Of a stretch of DNA of 64,000 nt, positions 33,986-42,488 are shown piece after piece. The notes beneath the pieces are model-generated. The model saw only the letters and a list, made by a program, of their open reading frames with translations. It searched no databases and had not been told where the DNA came from. The stretch is from the NCBI GenBank assembly GCA_934438175.1, contig CAKSBH010000008.1, positions 1 through 64,000 on the forward strand, given 5' to 3'. The translations under genes and the position numbers were made by a program. The stretch comes from an uncultured Eubacteriales bacterium (lineage in GTDB: Bacteria; Bacillota; Clostridia; Oscillospirales; UBA644). Numbering within the stretch: position 1 is the first letter of the stretch; every line of letters begins with the position of its first letter.

Positions 33986-35923
33986 TTATTCGGCATCCGA
34001 CGCTTCTGCGTCCTGCGCGTCGGAATCATCTTCCAGTGCCTTGATTGACAGACTGACCTTTTTCTTTTCTTCATCAATGGCAACGATTTTGGCATCCAGT
34101 TCCTGACCGACTTTCAGAACATCGGAAACCTTCTCCACGCGGTGGTTGGCAAGCTGAGAAATATGAACCAGACCGTCAACTCCCGGGATAATGGAAACAA
34201 ATGCGCCATAGGTCATCAACTTCTGCACTTTGACCGGAACGACATCGCCAACTTCAAATTTCGCCATGAAGATTGTCCAAGGATTATCTTCTTCTTTTTT
34301 ATAAAGCAAAGAAATCTTCTTGGTTTCCGGATCGAAGGATTTTACTTCAACCTCCACAACATCGCCAACCTTGACAATGTCGGAAGGATGCTTCACTCTG
34401 CCCCACGCAAGATCCGTGATATGGACAAGACCGTCGCCGCCGCCGATATCAACAAAAACGCCAAAGTCCGTCAGAGACTTCACTACGCCGGTATATTTCT
34501 TGCCGACTTCGATATTTGCCCAAAGTTCACTGGCTTTCTGATCTTTTTCTTCTTTCAGAACCGTGCGGATGGATCCGATCACGCGGCTGGATCTGCCCTT
34601 GTTTTCCACCTCAATGATCTTGAAGCGAACGTCCTTACCGGCATATTCGTCCAGATTGACGTTTTTGCGAAGTTCCACATGAGATGCCGGAATAAAGACG
34701 CGCACTTTGTTGTACGAAACAACCAGTCCGCCCTTGACAACCTGCTGAACCTTGCCGGTGCAGATTTCGCCGGATTGCTGCAATTCAACGATTTTTTCAA
34801 AACCCTTTTCCAGATCAATCTTCTTCTTGGACAGTTCAACAATGCCCTCGGAATCCTTGACCTTAATCACCACTGCCTCAATGGGATCGCCGACATGGGG
34901 CTTCTCGTCTTCAGAGAATTCCTCCGCCGGAATGACGCCGGAATGCTTTGTGCCGAGATCGACCTGAATTTCGTTGCCGTTGATCTCCGTGATGATACCC
35001 GAAACTCTTTGACCGTTCCGGATGATCTTCATCGATGCGTCAACAGCTGCCGCAAAGTCAATGTCTTCGTCCGTGAAGATCTCTTTGTTTTCGTTTTCCA
35101 TGTTGTTAATAACCTCCTCGACTGCCTCACCTGGCGTTGATGCGCCGGCGGACAATCCTATTTTTTTATATTGATAAATTTGCCTGGGAATCTCGTTTGC
35201 ATTGCCGATGAGATATGCATCGCAATGTTGTTTTGCCGTTTCATAAAGTTTGCGGGTGTTGGAACTTTGTTTGCTGCCGACAATCAGCATCGCATCTACC
35301 CTGCGGGCAAGAGCATCCACCTCGTACTGTCGGTCAAAGGTTGAGCGACAGATTGTATCCAGAACGACAATATTGGAAAAAGCCGATAAGCGTGCTTTTA
35401 TTTTTTCAAATTCCTGAACGCTGTACGTGGTCTGAAAAACCACCGTATAGGTCCATGCGGGATTCATGCTCTGCAGGAAATCCTCCAGGTCTTCCGTGCC
35501 GGAAATCTGTCTGGACTCTCCGGGAATATTTCCCAGAATCCCACGCACTTCCGGATGTCTGCAATCACCGACCACAACCGGATGCTCCGCCGCCCGGACA
35601 ATTTCGTGGATATGCTTCACGCGGGGGCAAGTCATATCGTGAACCTCCGCACCGCAATTCCGCAAGCGGGAAAGTACGGCATTGCCGACACCGTGTGTAC
35701 GCACGAACACAAGATCTCCCTGCCGGATTTCCGACAAATCCTCCGTGACAACGACCCCGCGGGTCTTCAGATCCCGGTTGATCTCATCGTTATGGATGAT
35801 GGGACCGAAGGTGACCACACGCTTTCCGGAAGGATGGTTCAACTCTTCATACAGAGCGGAGACAGCACGGTTCACACCAAAGCAGAAGCCGATATGTTGA
35901 GTGCGGAACACCTCAAAGCGCAT
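33986..35923 (-). CDS. ispH: fusion of IspH (HMBPP reductase) and four S1 RNA-binding domains
   Basis: This 645-residue protein joins two activities. Residues 1 to about 285 are IspH, the Fe-S enzyme of the last step of the MEP isoprenoid pathway, with its three cluster cysteines in GFCFGVNRA, MTCPRVK and DTICRST. Residues about 300-635 hold four S1 domains (for example DLGTKHSGVIPAEEF, SYNKVRVFIPASHV, DFGVFVDIGGGDGLVHI, YGAFVSIIPGVDGLVHI), as in ribosomal protein S1. An acidic linker of about 20 residues connects them. IspH-S1 fusions are known from Clostridia. The start follows GGAG with 7-bp spacing inside the end of plsC. Confidence 0.95.
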   Translation of the reverse strand: MRFEVFRTQHIGFCFGVNRAVSALYEELNHPSGKRVVTFGPIIHNDEINRDLKTRGVVVTEDLSEIRQGDLVFVRTHGVGNAVLSRLRNCGAEVHDMTCPRVKHIHEIVRAAEHPVVVGDCRHPEVRGILGNIPGESRQISGTEDLEDFLQSMNPAWTYTVVFQTTYSVQEFEKIKARLSAFSNIVVLDTICRSTFDRQYEVDALARRVDAMLIVGSKQSSNTRKLYETAKQHCDAYLIGNANEIPRQIYQYKKIGLSAGASTPGEAVEEVINNMENENKEIFTDEDIDFAAAVDASMKIIRNGQRVSGIITEINGNEIQVDLGTKHSGVIPAEEFSEDEKPHVGDPIEAVVIKVKDSEGIVELSKKKIDLEKGFEKIVELQQSGEICTGKVQQVVKGGLVVSYNKVRVFIPASHVELRKNVNLDEYAGKDVRFKIIEVENKGRSSRVIGSIRTVLKEEKDQKASELWANIEVGKKYTGVVKSLTDFGVFVDIGGGDGLVHITDLAWGRVKHPSDIVKVGDVVEVEVKSFDPETKKISLLYKKEEDNPWTIFMAKFEVGDVVPVKVQKLMTYGAFVSIIPGVDGLVHISQLANHRVEKVSDVLKVGQELDAKIVAIDEEKKKVSLSIKALEDDSDAQDAEASDAE

Positions 35924-36488
35924 ACAGTTTCTCCATCAGCCACGCACCGGCTTTTTCATACCCCTCCGATGTTTTGGCTTCCAACGGAATTTTGTCATAG
36001 GGAATCCTCTCGCCGATTGTAACCTCGTACCGATTGAACAGGTTAACCTTGCGTTTATAAGTAAGTTTTACCGGAATCACAGGGGCTTTTGCCTTCACGG
36101 CAAACAGAGCAACTCCGCCTTTGGCCGGAGCGGGATCTCCGCAGCGGCTTCGCGTTCCCTCCGGGAAAATTCCCAACTGCTCTCCGTCCTTCAATACCCG
36201 AAGAGCCGCCATCACGGCAGAAAGATCTGCATGATCCCGGTCAACGGGGAATGCCCGGTATGCCCGGACAAAATGGCGGACGACCGGCGTTTCGAACAAG
36301 GACTTTTTTGCCATAAAGCGAATGGGACGCCGAAAAGCAACCGTCAGCAGGAACACATCAAACATGGACACGTGATTGGCATAGATAATCAAAGGTCCGC
36401 TTTCGGGAATATTTTCTTTTCCCTTTATATGCAACACGTTAAAAACGTGGCAATATACCGTAAACAGAATCCGCGCGAAACGATACAT
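35913..36488 (-). CDS. plsC: 1-acyl-glycerol-3-phosphate acyltransferase
   Basis: This 191-residue membrane-associated enzyme makes phosphatidic acid. The catalytic motif NHVSMFD (H-x4-D type) is at about residues 38-44 and FPEGTRS at about 108-114. A hydrophobic N-terminal segment would associate with the membrane. It lies 1 bp after cmk with AGGAG in the end of cmk, and overlaps the ispH-S1 start by 11 bp; the cmk-plsC-ispH/S1 order is a familiar clostridial cluster. Confidence 0.94.
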   Translation of the reverse strand: MYRFARILFTVYCHVFNVLHIKGKENIPESGPLIIYANHVSMFDVFLLTVAFRRPIRFMAKKSLFETPVVRHFVRAYRAFPVDRDHADLSAVMAALRVLKDGEQLGIFPEGTRSRCGDPAPAKGGVALFAVKAKAPVIPVKLTYKRKVNLFNRYEVTIGERIPYDKIPLEAKTSEGYEKAGAWLMEKLYAL

Positions 36489-36489
36489 A

Positions 36490-37158
36490 TCAGATCCGGC
36501 TCCTTATAATCTGCAGTGCTTCGGAGACCGTTGCTTCAAAATCATAAGAGTTATCCAGAAAAACAGCGTCAGCAGCAGGTTTCAGCGGACATGCCGCACG
36601 GGAAGAATCATCCCGATCCCGCTTGATGATCTCGGCAAGAATGCGTTCGTACGCACCGTCCTGCTCCAGTCCTTTCGCCTTCAGTTCCTCAAACCGGCGC
36701 CTCGCACGCACCTCCGGCGAGACCGTAACGAAAAACTTTACCTGTGCATTCGGCAGAATGACCGTTCCGATATCCCTGCCATCCATAATCACGTCGTGTT
36801 TTTCCGCAAGATCCCGTTGCAAGGCAAGCAAAAAAGCGCGGACTTCGGGAACTGCCGAAACCGCAGAGGCAGCCATGGAAACCTCCTGCGTACGAATGCG
36901 GTCTGTCACATCTTCCCCATTAAGAAAGACGTGCTGCTTCTGATTCACATAAGAGAGTGTGACCCGGATGTCCGGCAAAGCAGCAAGAACCGCCTTTTTA
37001 TCGGATACCGGAATCTTTTTTTCCAGAAAATAAACGGCAACCGTGCGGTACAACGCACCGGTATCCAAATGAAGAAATCCGAGTTCGGCAGCAAGCCGAT
37101 CCGACAGGGTGCTTTTTCCGGCTCCGGAAGGACCGTCGATGGCAATATTGACAGACAT
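36490..37158 (-). CDS. cmk: cytidylate kinase
   Basis: This 222-residue kinase phosphorylates CMP and dCMP. The P-loop is DGPSGAGKST near the N-terminus, followed by HLDTGALYRTVA, MDGRDIGTVILP and RDRDDSSRAACPLKPAADA. I use ATG 37158. A GTG at 37176 overlaps the preceding stop codon but has no ribosome site; both starts keep the P-loop. The gene heads the lipid/isoprenoid cluster. Confidence 0.95.
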   Translation of the reverse strand: MSVNIAIDGPSGAGKSTLSDRLAAELGFLHLDTGALYRTVAVYFLEKKIPVSDKKAVLAALPDIRVTLSYVNQKQHVFLNGEDVTDRIRTQEVSMAASAVSAVPEVRAFLLALQRDLAEKHDVIMDGRDIGTVILPNAQVKFFVTVSPEVRARRRFEELKAKGLEQDGAYERILAEIIKRDRDDSSRAACPLKPAADAVFLDNSYDFEATVSEALQIIRSRI

Positions 37159-37172
37159 GGATGTTCTCACTT

Positions 37173-38405
37173 TCACTTTGAAATGGTTTTTATGATTTCT
37201 TGTGCGGCACGGTAGCCCGTAGAAAAAGCAATCTGAAGGTTATACCCACCCGTAAAGGCAGCGACATCCAGCATCTCTCCCGCAAAAAACAGACCGTGCA
37301 CCCGCTTGGACTGCATCCCGGAAGTCACTTCATCCGTACAGACCCCACCGGACGTGACAATTGCCTCGTTCAGCGGACGGAGGGCTGAAACCGTCAACGA
37401 CAACCCTTTGAAAAGACGGACCAAAGCCGTGCGCTGCTCTCTTGTTACGGAATGGCATTTCTGACAGGGATCAATTCCGGAAAGAGAAACAATCACGGGA
37501 ATGAGTTTTGCCGGCAACAAATCACCCAGCGCATTGGAAAAATTACGGTTCTGATAGAGTTTCAGATCTCCGAGAATACGGCGATTCAGCATTTCTTCGG
37601 AAAGAGCCGGTTTCAGATCAATGCGGATAAGATCCTCGGGCTTCGCAAAACAACTGGCGGAAAGAATCAGCGGACCGCTGACGCCGAAATGGGTAAACAG
37701 CATCTCTCCCTGTTCCCGGTAGCGGCAACCGTCCCTCTTTATCAGAGAGACCGAAACATTCTTCAGAGATAAGCCCTGCAAGGATTCGCAGATATCACGT
37801 TCGCGGATTTCCAACGGAACCAACGCCGGACGAATCGGAGTCACGGTGTGACCGACCGACCGTGCCAGAACAAAGCCGTTTCCGTCGCTTCCCGTATAAG
37901 CATAAGAAGCACCGCCGGTTGCCAGAAGAACGGTTTTTGCCGGGATTTTTGATCCGTCCGCAAAAGCGGCACCGGATACGGCTTCGCTTTCCGTAAGCAA
38001 CGCGCGGCAGCTACCGCGTCTCACCGTCACGCCGGCTTGCTTCATGGCACGAACCATTGCATCGGCAACATCGGAAGCGCGATCACTGACGGGAAAAACA
38101 CGATTTCCTCGCTCTGTTTTCAGCGGAACACCGAGTTCTTCAAAAAAAGAAACCGTATCTTCCGGAGAAAACGCTGCCCAGGAACCGTAAAGGAACTTCG
38201 GATGATCGATGATATGACTGAAAAATTCATCTCTTGTGCAGGCATTGGTAACATTACAACGACCTTTCCCGGTAATGCGCAGTTTCTTTCCGAGAACCTC
38301 GTTTTTATCATACAGCAGTGTCCGGACTCCTGCACGGGCGACCGTACAGGCAGCCATCATGCCGGCGGGACCGCCACCGATAATCAGACAATCAATTTCT
38401 GCCAT
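37173..38405 (-). CDS. FAD-dependent oxidoreductase, HI0933/BaiN-like family
   Basis: This 410-residue flavoprotein has an N-terminal dinucleotide-binding motif (IIGGGPAGMMAA), the family signature GKKLRITGKGRCNVTN and a C-terminal FAD-contact segment (VHGLFFAGEMLDVAAFTGGYNLQIAFSTG). The family includes BaiN-like steroid-acid reductases and proteins of unknown substrate. ATG 38405 has GAGGT upstream and overlaps the regulator gene by 14 bp. The gene commonly precedes cmk in Clostridia, so a housekeeping role is more likely than bile acid metabolism. Confidence 0.85.
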   Translation of the reverse strand: MAEIDCLIIGGGPAGMMAACTVARAGVRTLLYDKNEVLGKKLRITGKGRCNVTNACTRDEFFSHIIDHPKFLYGSWAAFSPEDTVSFFEELGVPLKTERGNRVFPVSDRASDVADAMVRAMKQAGVTVRRGSCRALLTESEAVSGAAFADGSKIPAKTVLLATGGASYAYTGSDGNGFVLARSVGHTVTPIRPALVPLEIRERDICESLQGLSLKNVSVSLIKRDGCRYREQGEMLFTHFGVSGPLILSASCFAKPEDLIRIDLKPALSEEMLNRRILGDLKLYQNRNFSNALGDLLPAKLIPVIVSLSGIDPCQKCHSVTREQRTALVRLFKGLSLTVSALRPLNEAIVTSGGVCTDEVTSGMQSKRVHGLFFAGEMLDVAAFTGGYNLQIAFSTGYRAAQEIIKTISK

Positions 38406-39252
38406 CAAAGACCTCGTTTTCATCCCAGAGATCTTCCAGCGTCGTTAAAAGGTCTGTGATATCCTGCTCTTTCTTCATCGCAACGTTCACAATCAAGGCG
38501 TTAATCAGGCTCATGGGAGCCACCAGAGAATCCACAAAAGAACTCATGTCACTGTCTGCGTACAAAGCATATTGCGAATACGGACAGAGCGGAGACAACT
38601 CATTGTCGGTAATGGCAATGGCTTTTGCCCCGCAGGACTGTGCATATTTCATTGCCTTGACCGTACGGCAGGAATAACGGGGAAAACTGATGCCGATGAT
38701 AACATCTCCGGGCTCTACGTGAAGAACCTGTTCAAAAATGTCATTACCGGACACACTGTTGACAACTTTGACAGAATTAAACAGAAGGTTGAAATAGAAC
38801 CCCAGGAATTCCGCCAGCGTCGCAGAACTGCGAAGCCCAATGATATAAATGCTTTTTGCGGAAAGAAGGCAGGCAATCACCTTGTCAAGTTCAACAGGGT
38901 CTACACGATCCAGCATCGCCTTCAGCCGGTCCATATCGGAATGAACAACGTATTCCGTCACATTGCAGTCTCCGACCATGCGCTTGGTCATTTCCATACG
39001 CTGAATCACCGTCATGTGACTGTGTGCGGCTTTGATAAGATCCCGCTGAAACTCCCCATACCCGTCGTAACCGAGCGACATGGCAAACCGGAGAATGGTC
39101 GATTCACTGACACCGACTTCCTGCGCCAGGCGGCCGGCGGTAATGTATGCTACTTTATCGCAATGTTCCAAAATGAACTTTGCGATTTTTTTGTGCCCTT
39201 TGGAAAAGGTATCCATCCTCTTCTTGAGCAAGACGGTTAAATTACACGTCAT
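38392..39252 (-). CDS. MurR/RpiR-family transcriptional regulator
   Basis: This 286-residue protein has an N-terminal RpiR helix-turn-helix (FSKGHKKIAKFILEH, RLAQEVGVSESTILRFAMSLGYDGYGEF) and a C-terminal SIS sugar-phosphate-binding domain (IYIIGLRSSATLAEFL, GISFPRYSCRTVKAM, AKAIAITDNE). Such regulators sense phosphosugars. It is the first gene of the run toward dnaE and has a consensus promoter. No sugar catabolic gene is next to it, so its target is unclear; it may regulate its own operon. Confidence 0.9.
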   Translation of the reverse strand: MTCNLTVLLKKRMDTFSKGHKKIAKFILEHCDKVAYITAGRLAQEVGVSESTILRFAMSLGYDGYGEFQRDLIKAAHSHMTVIQRMEMTKRMVGDCNVTEYVVHSDMDRLKAMLDRVDPVELDKVIACLLSAKSIYIIGLRSSATLAEFLGFYFNLLFNSVKVVNSVSGNDIFEQVLHVEPGDVIIGISFPRYSCRTVKAMKYAQSCGAKAIAITDNELSPLCPYSQYALYADSDMSSFVDSLVAPMSLINALIVNVAMKKEQDITDLLTTLEDLWDENEVFDGRN

Positions 39253-39300
39253 AACAACATTCAACCCCAAGCCGATTTATCCTGTATACATTTATATATA

Positions 39301-39329
39301 ATAATACCATCCTTTCGGAAGAAAATCAA
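39301..39329 (-). promoter_or_regulatory. promoter of the RpiR-led operon
   Basis: On the minus strand, TTGATT (39329-39324) and TATTAT (39306-39301) with 17-bp spacing, about 49 bp before ATG 39252. The rest of 39330-39488 is AT-rich with nothing else recognised. Confidence 0.7.
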
Positions 39330-39488
39330 GTAGTAAATGAAAGAATTTTTCCTTTTTCTGAATTAAATGCATTTTTTCTGTCGGTCCGGACACTCCCTCA
39401 CAAAACAAAATGTTTATTTTTACTGTTTTTTTCGGCTGAAACAAAAAAGTTCTTATTCAAGGATACAAAAAAATATTTTCACACAAAA

Positions 39489-39522
39489 AGCACTTTACTT
39501 CTTTAGCACTTTAGTGTATAAT
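39489..39522 (+). promoter_or_regulatory. promoter of the ABC transporter pair with 9-bp direct repeats
   Basis: TTTACT (39494-39499) and TATAAT (39517-39522) with 17-bp spacing. The sequence AGCACTTTA occurs at 39489-39497, overlapping the -35 box, and again at 39505-39513 in the spacer, 16 bp apart; this could be a regulator site. Confidence 0.6.
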
Positions 39523-39571
39523 AGTGGCATCAAAAAAACGGATTCGCTGGAAATCCGAAAAGGAGCATCTT

Positions 39572-40411
39572 ATGAAAAGAGTATTGGCTTTCGTTTTTGC
39601 AGCACTTCTCTGCCTCGGCAGCTGCTGTGCATGCACCGCCCCCTCACTCAAACTGGATACCGCAACGGTCAACTTCGGCGACGACCTTTATGTCATTGCC
39701 TTCCGCAAAGGAGATGACGCTCTTTGCGGCGCCGTTGAGACGGCATTGGCACAACTGGTTCAGAACGGGAAAGCGAAAGAAATTTCCGAAAAATGGTTTG
39801 GAACCGACCTGGTTATTTTTGACGGCTCCAGGTCCTACGAGAAAAGCGACGCAAACGGGTCGTCCGACTCGCTGGACTACATCAAGCAAAGAGGGAAACT
39901 GATCATTGGGCTTGACGACACCTTTGCGCCGATGGGATTTCGCGACACAGACGGAAAACTGGTAGGATTTGACATCGATCTGGCAAACGAAGTGGGAAAA
40001 ATTCTCGGCGTTACCGTTGAATTTTGCCCAGTTGTCTGGACCGCAAAAGAACTCAATCTGAAAGAAAAGAAAATTGACTGCATCTGGAACGGTCTTTCCA
40101 GCACGCCGACGCGTCAGGAGGAAATGACACTCTCAGCAGCATACCTCAACAACAAAATCGTAATCATGGGTCCCAAGGCATCAGAGATTCAGACACTTGC
40201 CGACCTCGCCAACTACAAAATCGGCATTCAGACCGCAAGCTCTGCCCTGGAGGTCGTCGAGGCAAGTGAGGTCTACCGGGACATCCGGGACTGCCTCGCG
40301 GAATTTGAAACATACGACGAAGTCATTCTTGATATCAAAGCGGGCCGACTGGATGTGATGATTGTAGACGAAATTCTCGGCAACTACAAGAAGACAAACC
40401 TTGAAAAATAA
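39572..40411 (+). CDS. amino-acid ABC transporter binding protein, apparently circularly permuted
   Basis: This 279-residue lipoprotein starts at ATG 39572 behind AAAGGAG and has a signal peptide with a possible lipobox (LGSC, cysteine 18). Residues about 35-82 (FGDDLYVIAFRKGDDAL ... ISEKWFGTDLVIF) are the segment that normally ends family 3 solute-binding proteins. A Ser/Asp-rich linker (about 83-103) leads to the usual domain start (KLIIGLDDTFAPMGF, GFDIDLANEVGK). The protein then stops after VMIVDEILGNYKK, just where the moved segment would follow. The permease gene starts 14 bp later, so nothing is lost to a downstream frameshift. It probably binds a polar amino acid. Confidence 0.85.
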   Translation: MKRVLAFVFAALLCLGSCCACTAPSLKLDTATVNFGDDLYVIAFRKGDDALCGAVETALAQLVQNGKAKEISEKWFGTDLVIFDGSRSYEKSDANGSSDSLDYIKQRGKLIIGLDDTFAPMGFRDTDGKLVGFDIDLANEVGKILGVTVEFCPVVWTAKELNLKEKKIDCIWNGLSSTPTRQEEMTLSAAYLNNKIVIMGPKASEIQTLADLANYKIGIQTASSALEVVEASEVYRDIRDCLAEFETYDEVILDIKAGRLDVMIVDEILGNYKKTNLEK

Positions 40412-40425
40412 CAGGTGTTATAAAT

Positions 40426-41160
40426 ATGAATTTCTCCACGTTTTTCGCAGTTTCATTCATGGAATACACCGGGGTCATCCTGCCACAGTTGCTGGAAGGT
40501 GCCCTGCAGACGGTCCGCATCTTCGCCCTGACACTTGTGCTTGCCGTTCCACTCGGCTTGCTGGTATATTTCGGAAGCGCTACAAAATTTCTTCCGCTGA
40601 AGATTTTCACACGGGCTTATATCTGGGTCTTCCGCGGAACCCCGCTGATGCTTCAGTTGTTTTTTGTATACTTCTTCCTCCCCTACATCGGCATTACGCT
40701 GAGTGCATTCCAGTCGGCGATCTTCGCTTTTGCCGCAAATTACGCCGCTTATTTTGCCGAAATCTACCGGTCGGGCATTGAGTCCGTCGATCCCGGTCAG
40801 ACAGAAGCCGCCCGTGCGCTCGGGCTCTCCAAAGCAAAAACCATGCGATATATCATCCTTCCGCAGACGTTCCGCAGAATTATCCCGCCATTTTCCAACG
40901 AAGTAATCACTCTGGTGAAAGATACCGCCCTGGTCAACGTCATTTCCGTTTCCGAACTGCTTCGTGCCGCAAAAAGCGCGGTCAACCGCGACACCAATCC
41001 GACCGCATATCTGATTACGGCAATCATCTACCTCATTCTTACGTTTGCGCTGACCATGTTTTCCGGCTGGCTGGAGAAAAAAGCGTCCTACTATGAGCCA
41101 AAGCAGGAAGATCCTCACAAAAAGAGACGTCCGGAATTTCTTTCCCGGCTCGGATCTTGA
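40426..41160 (+). CDS. amino-acid ABC transporter permease, HisM/GlnP family
   Basis: This 244-residue membrane protein has about five transmembrane helices and the BPD_transp_1 coupling loop with EAARALGLSKAKTMRYIILPQTFRRIIPP, the EAA motif that contacts the ATPase. Early motifs LLEGALQTVRIF and YIWVFRGTPLMLQLFF are typical of polar amino-acid importers. The C-terminal tail is charged. It lies 14 bp after the binding-protein gene. No ATPase gene follows; a terminator comes directly after, so the ATPase must be encoded elsewhere. Confidence 0.92.
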   Translation: MNFSTFFAVSFMEYTGVILPQLLEGALQTVRIFALTLVLAVPLGLLVYFGSATKFLPLKIFTRAYIWVFRGTPLMLQLFFVYFFLPYIGITLSAFQSAIFAFAANYAAYFAEIYRSGIESVDPGQTEAARALGLSKAKTMRYIILPQTFRRIIPPFSNEVITLVKDTALVNVISVSELLRAAKSAVNRDTNPTAYLITAIIYLILTFALTMFSGWLEKKASYYEPKQEDPHKKRRPEFLSRLGS

Positions 41161-41170
41161 AGCGAAAAAC

Positions 41171-41212
41171 AAAAACAGGAGAGCGAACCATCCGGAACGC
41201 TCTCCTGTTTTT
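41171..41212. terminator. terminator of the ABC pair, bidirectional
   Basis: A perfect 15-bp stem (41171-41185 with 41198-41212) begins in A5 and ends in T5, between convergent genes. Confidence 0.9.
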
Positions 41213-41217
41213 ACACT

Positions 41218-42363
41218 TCATACAAGCGGAATTTTACAGGAATAGGTTTCAATGGCAGGATGAACCCCGAGCTCAGCAAGCAGTTTCCGATAGCTTGCCT
41301 CCGCTTCCGGGTTTCCGTCCGAGACCTTTTCAGCGCGGATCAGAAGATTCTTCGGAGTATCCAACGGCGAACAGTATTCCACACAGGAAACCCGATATCC
41401 GCATGCTTCCAGCTTCATGCAACGAAGCCCGTCGGTAAGGATATCGTTCATACGGGCACGGAAGATTCCGTGACGGAGAATGCCGTCCAGTTGCGGCATC
41501 CGGTACTGATCCAGCAACTCTTTGTGGCAACAGGGCACGCAGACAATGATCCGTGCGTTGTTTCGGATGGCATACCCCAATGCCATATCCGTAGCCGTGT
41601 CACAGGCGTGCAAGGAGATCACGGCATCCGGTTGCCCCTCGTCAAAAAAGCGCAAATCCTCACACACGAACTTCATGTTTTTATAACCGAGCTTTTCCGC
41701 CATCTCATTGCTGTCCCGAATCACAACATCCTTGATGTCAATTGCGACAAAATTTGCCCGGATATGCTTCTTTTCCCAAAGATAATGATTCAGAATAAAC
41801 GAAAGATACGATTTTCCGCAGGCACAGTCCACCACGGTCAGATTATTTTTTCCGTCAAACAGATCTCCGACAAGATCCAGAAAGCGGTCCGTCTGGTTGT
41901 ATTTCCGAATCATACTGTTGCGGAGTTTTCCGTCCTCAGTCATAAAGCCGAGAACCTTCAAAAGCGGAGCCGCCGTTTTCAGGTCAAGGTTGTATTTTTT
42001 ATTCTTCAGCCCGAATGCAGAGGCGTCTTCCTGAATCTCTTCCTTTTCCATCCGCACATTCCGGTCATCCGCACAGATACGCGACAGACGTCCGCGCTCC
42101 CAATATTCAATCTTTGCACTGTCATACCGAAGGACTGCATCCGATATCCACCCAAGCAGTTCCTCCATGGATTCTGTTTGACGCGTTCCGGCAAAGCTGT
42201 ACAAAAATCCGCCGGTTTCTTCGCGCTCCGCCGAACCGTTGTACGTTTTCCCGCCGGACACCACCGTCCAGCGCAGTGCGATAAAATAATCCGGCGCCTG
42301 CTCGTATTTTGCTCCAAAGCCGGAAAGCATCAGATCGATTTTTCCCTTTTGTTTCGCGTTCAT
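41218..42363 (-). CDS. class I SAM-dependent methyltransferase, Methyltransf_32-like
   Basis: This 381-residue protein has a SAM-binding motif (VVDCACGKSYLSF, about residue 177) followed by ISLHACDTATDMALGYAI and VCVPCCHKE. That pattern of a His/Cys-containing methyltransferase domain matches the METTL25/Methyltransf_32 group. The N-terminal 160 residues have no obvious domain but could bind RNA. ATG 42363 is chosen because AAAGGCGG ends 7 bp upstream; the ATG at 42369 abuts it. Substrate unknown; RNA is a guess from the group. Confidence 0.75.
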   Translation of the reverse strand: MNAKQKGKIDLMLSGFGAKYEQAPDYFIALRWTVVSGGKTYNGSAEREETGGFLYSFAGTRQTESMEELLGWISDAVLRYDSAKIEYWERGRLSRICADDRNVRMEKEEIQEDASAFGLKNKKYNLDLKTAAPLLKVLGFMTEDGKLRNSMIRKYNQTDRFLDLVGDLFDGKNNLTVVDCACGKSYLSFILNHYLWEKKHIRANFVAIDIKDVVIRDSNEMAEKLGYKNMKFVCEDLRFFDEGQPDAVISLHACDTATDMALGYAIRNNARIIVCVPCCHKELLDQYRMPQLDGILRHGIFRARMNDILTDGLRCMKLEACGYRVSCVEYCSPLDTPKNLLIRAEKVSDGNPEAEASYRKLLAELGVHPAIETYSCKIPLV

Positions 42364-42430
42364 ATCCATCCGCCTTTCTTTGTGTGCTATACAGTATAAC
42401 ATATTTTTTTATGAATTTCTACCGTTCCCA

Positions 42431-42459
42431 TTGAATTTTTTCTTCCGCCGTGGTAAAAT
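42431..42459 (+). promoter_or_regulatory. promoter of hflX
   Basis: TTGAAT (42431-42436) and TAAAAT (42454-42459) with 17-bp spacing, 29 bp before GTG 42489. Confidence 0.65.
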
Positions 42460-42488
42460 ATCTTATCTGCTTGAAAGGGGGAAATCCC

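Noticed and set aside
37173..38405. bile-acid metabolism gene (baiN)
   Set aside because: The family match is broad and the position before cmk is a conserved housekeeping context with no other bai genes.
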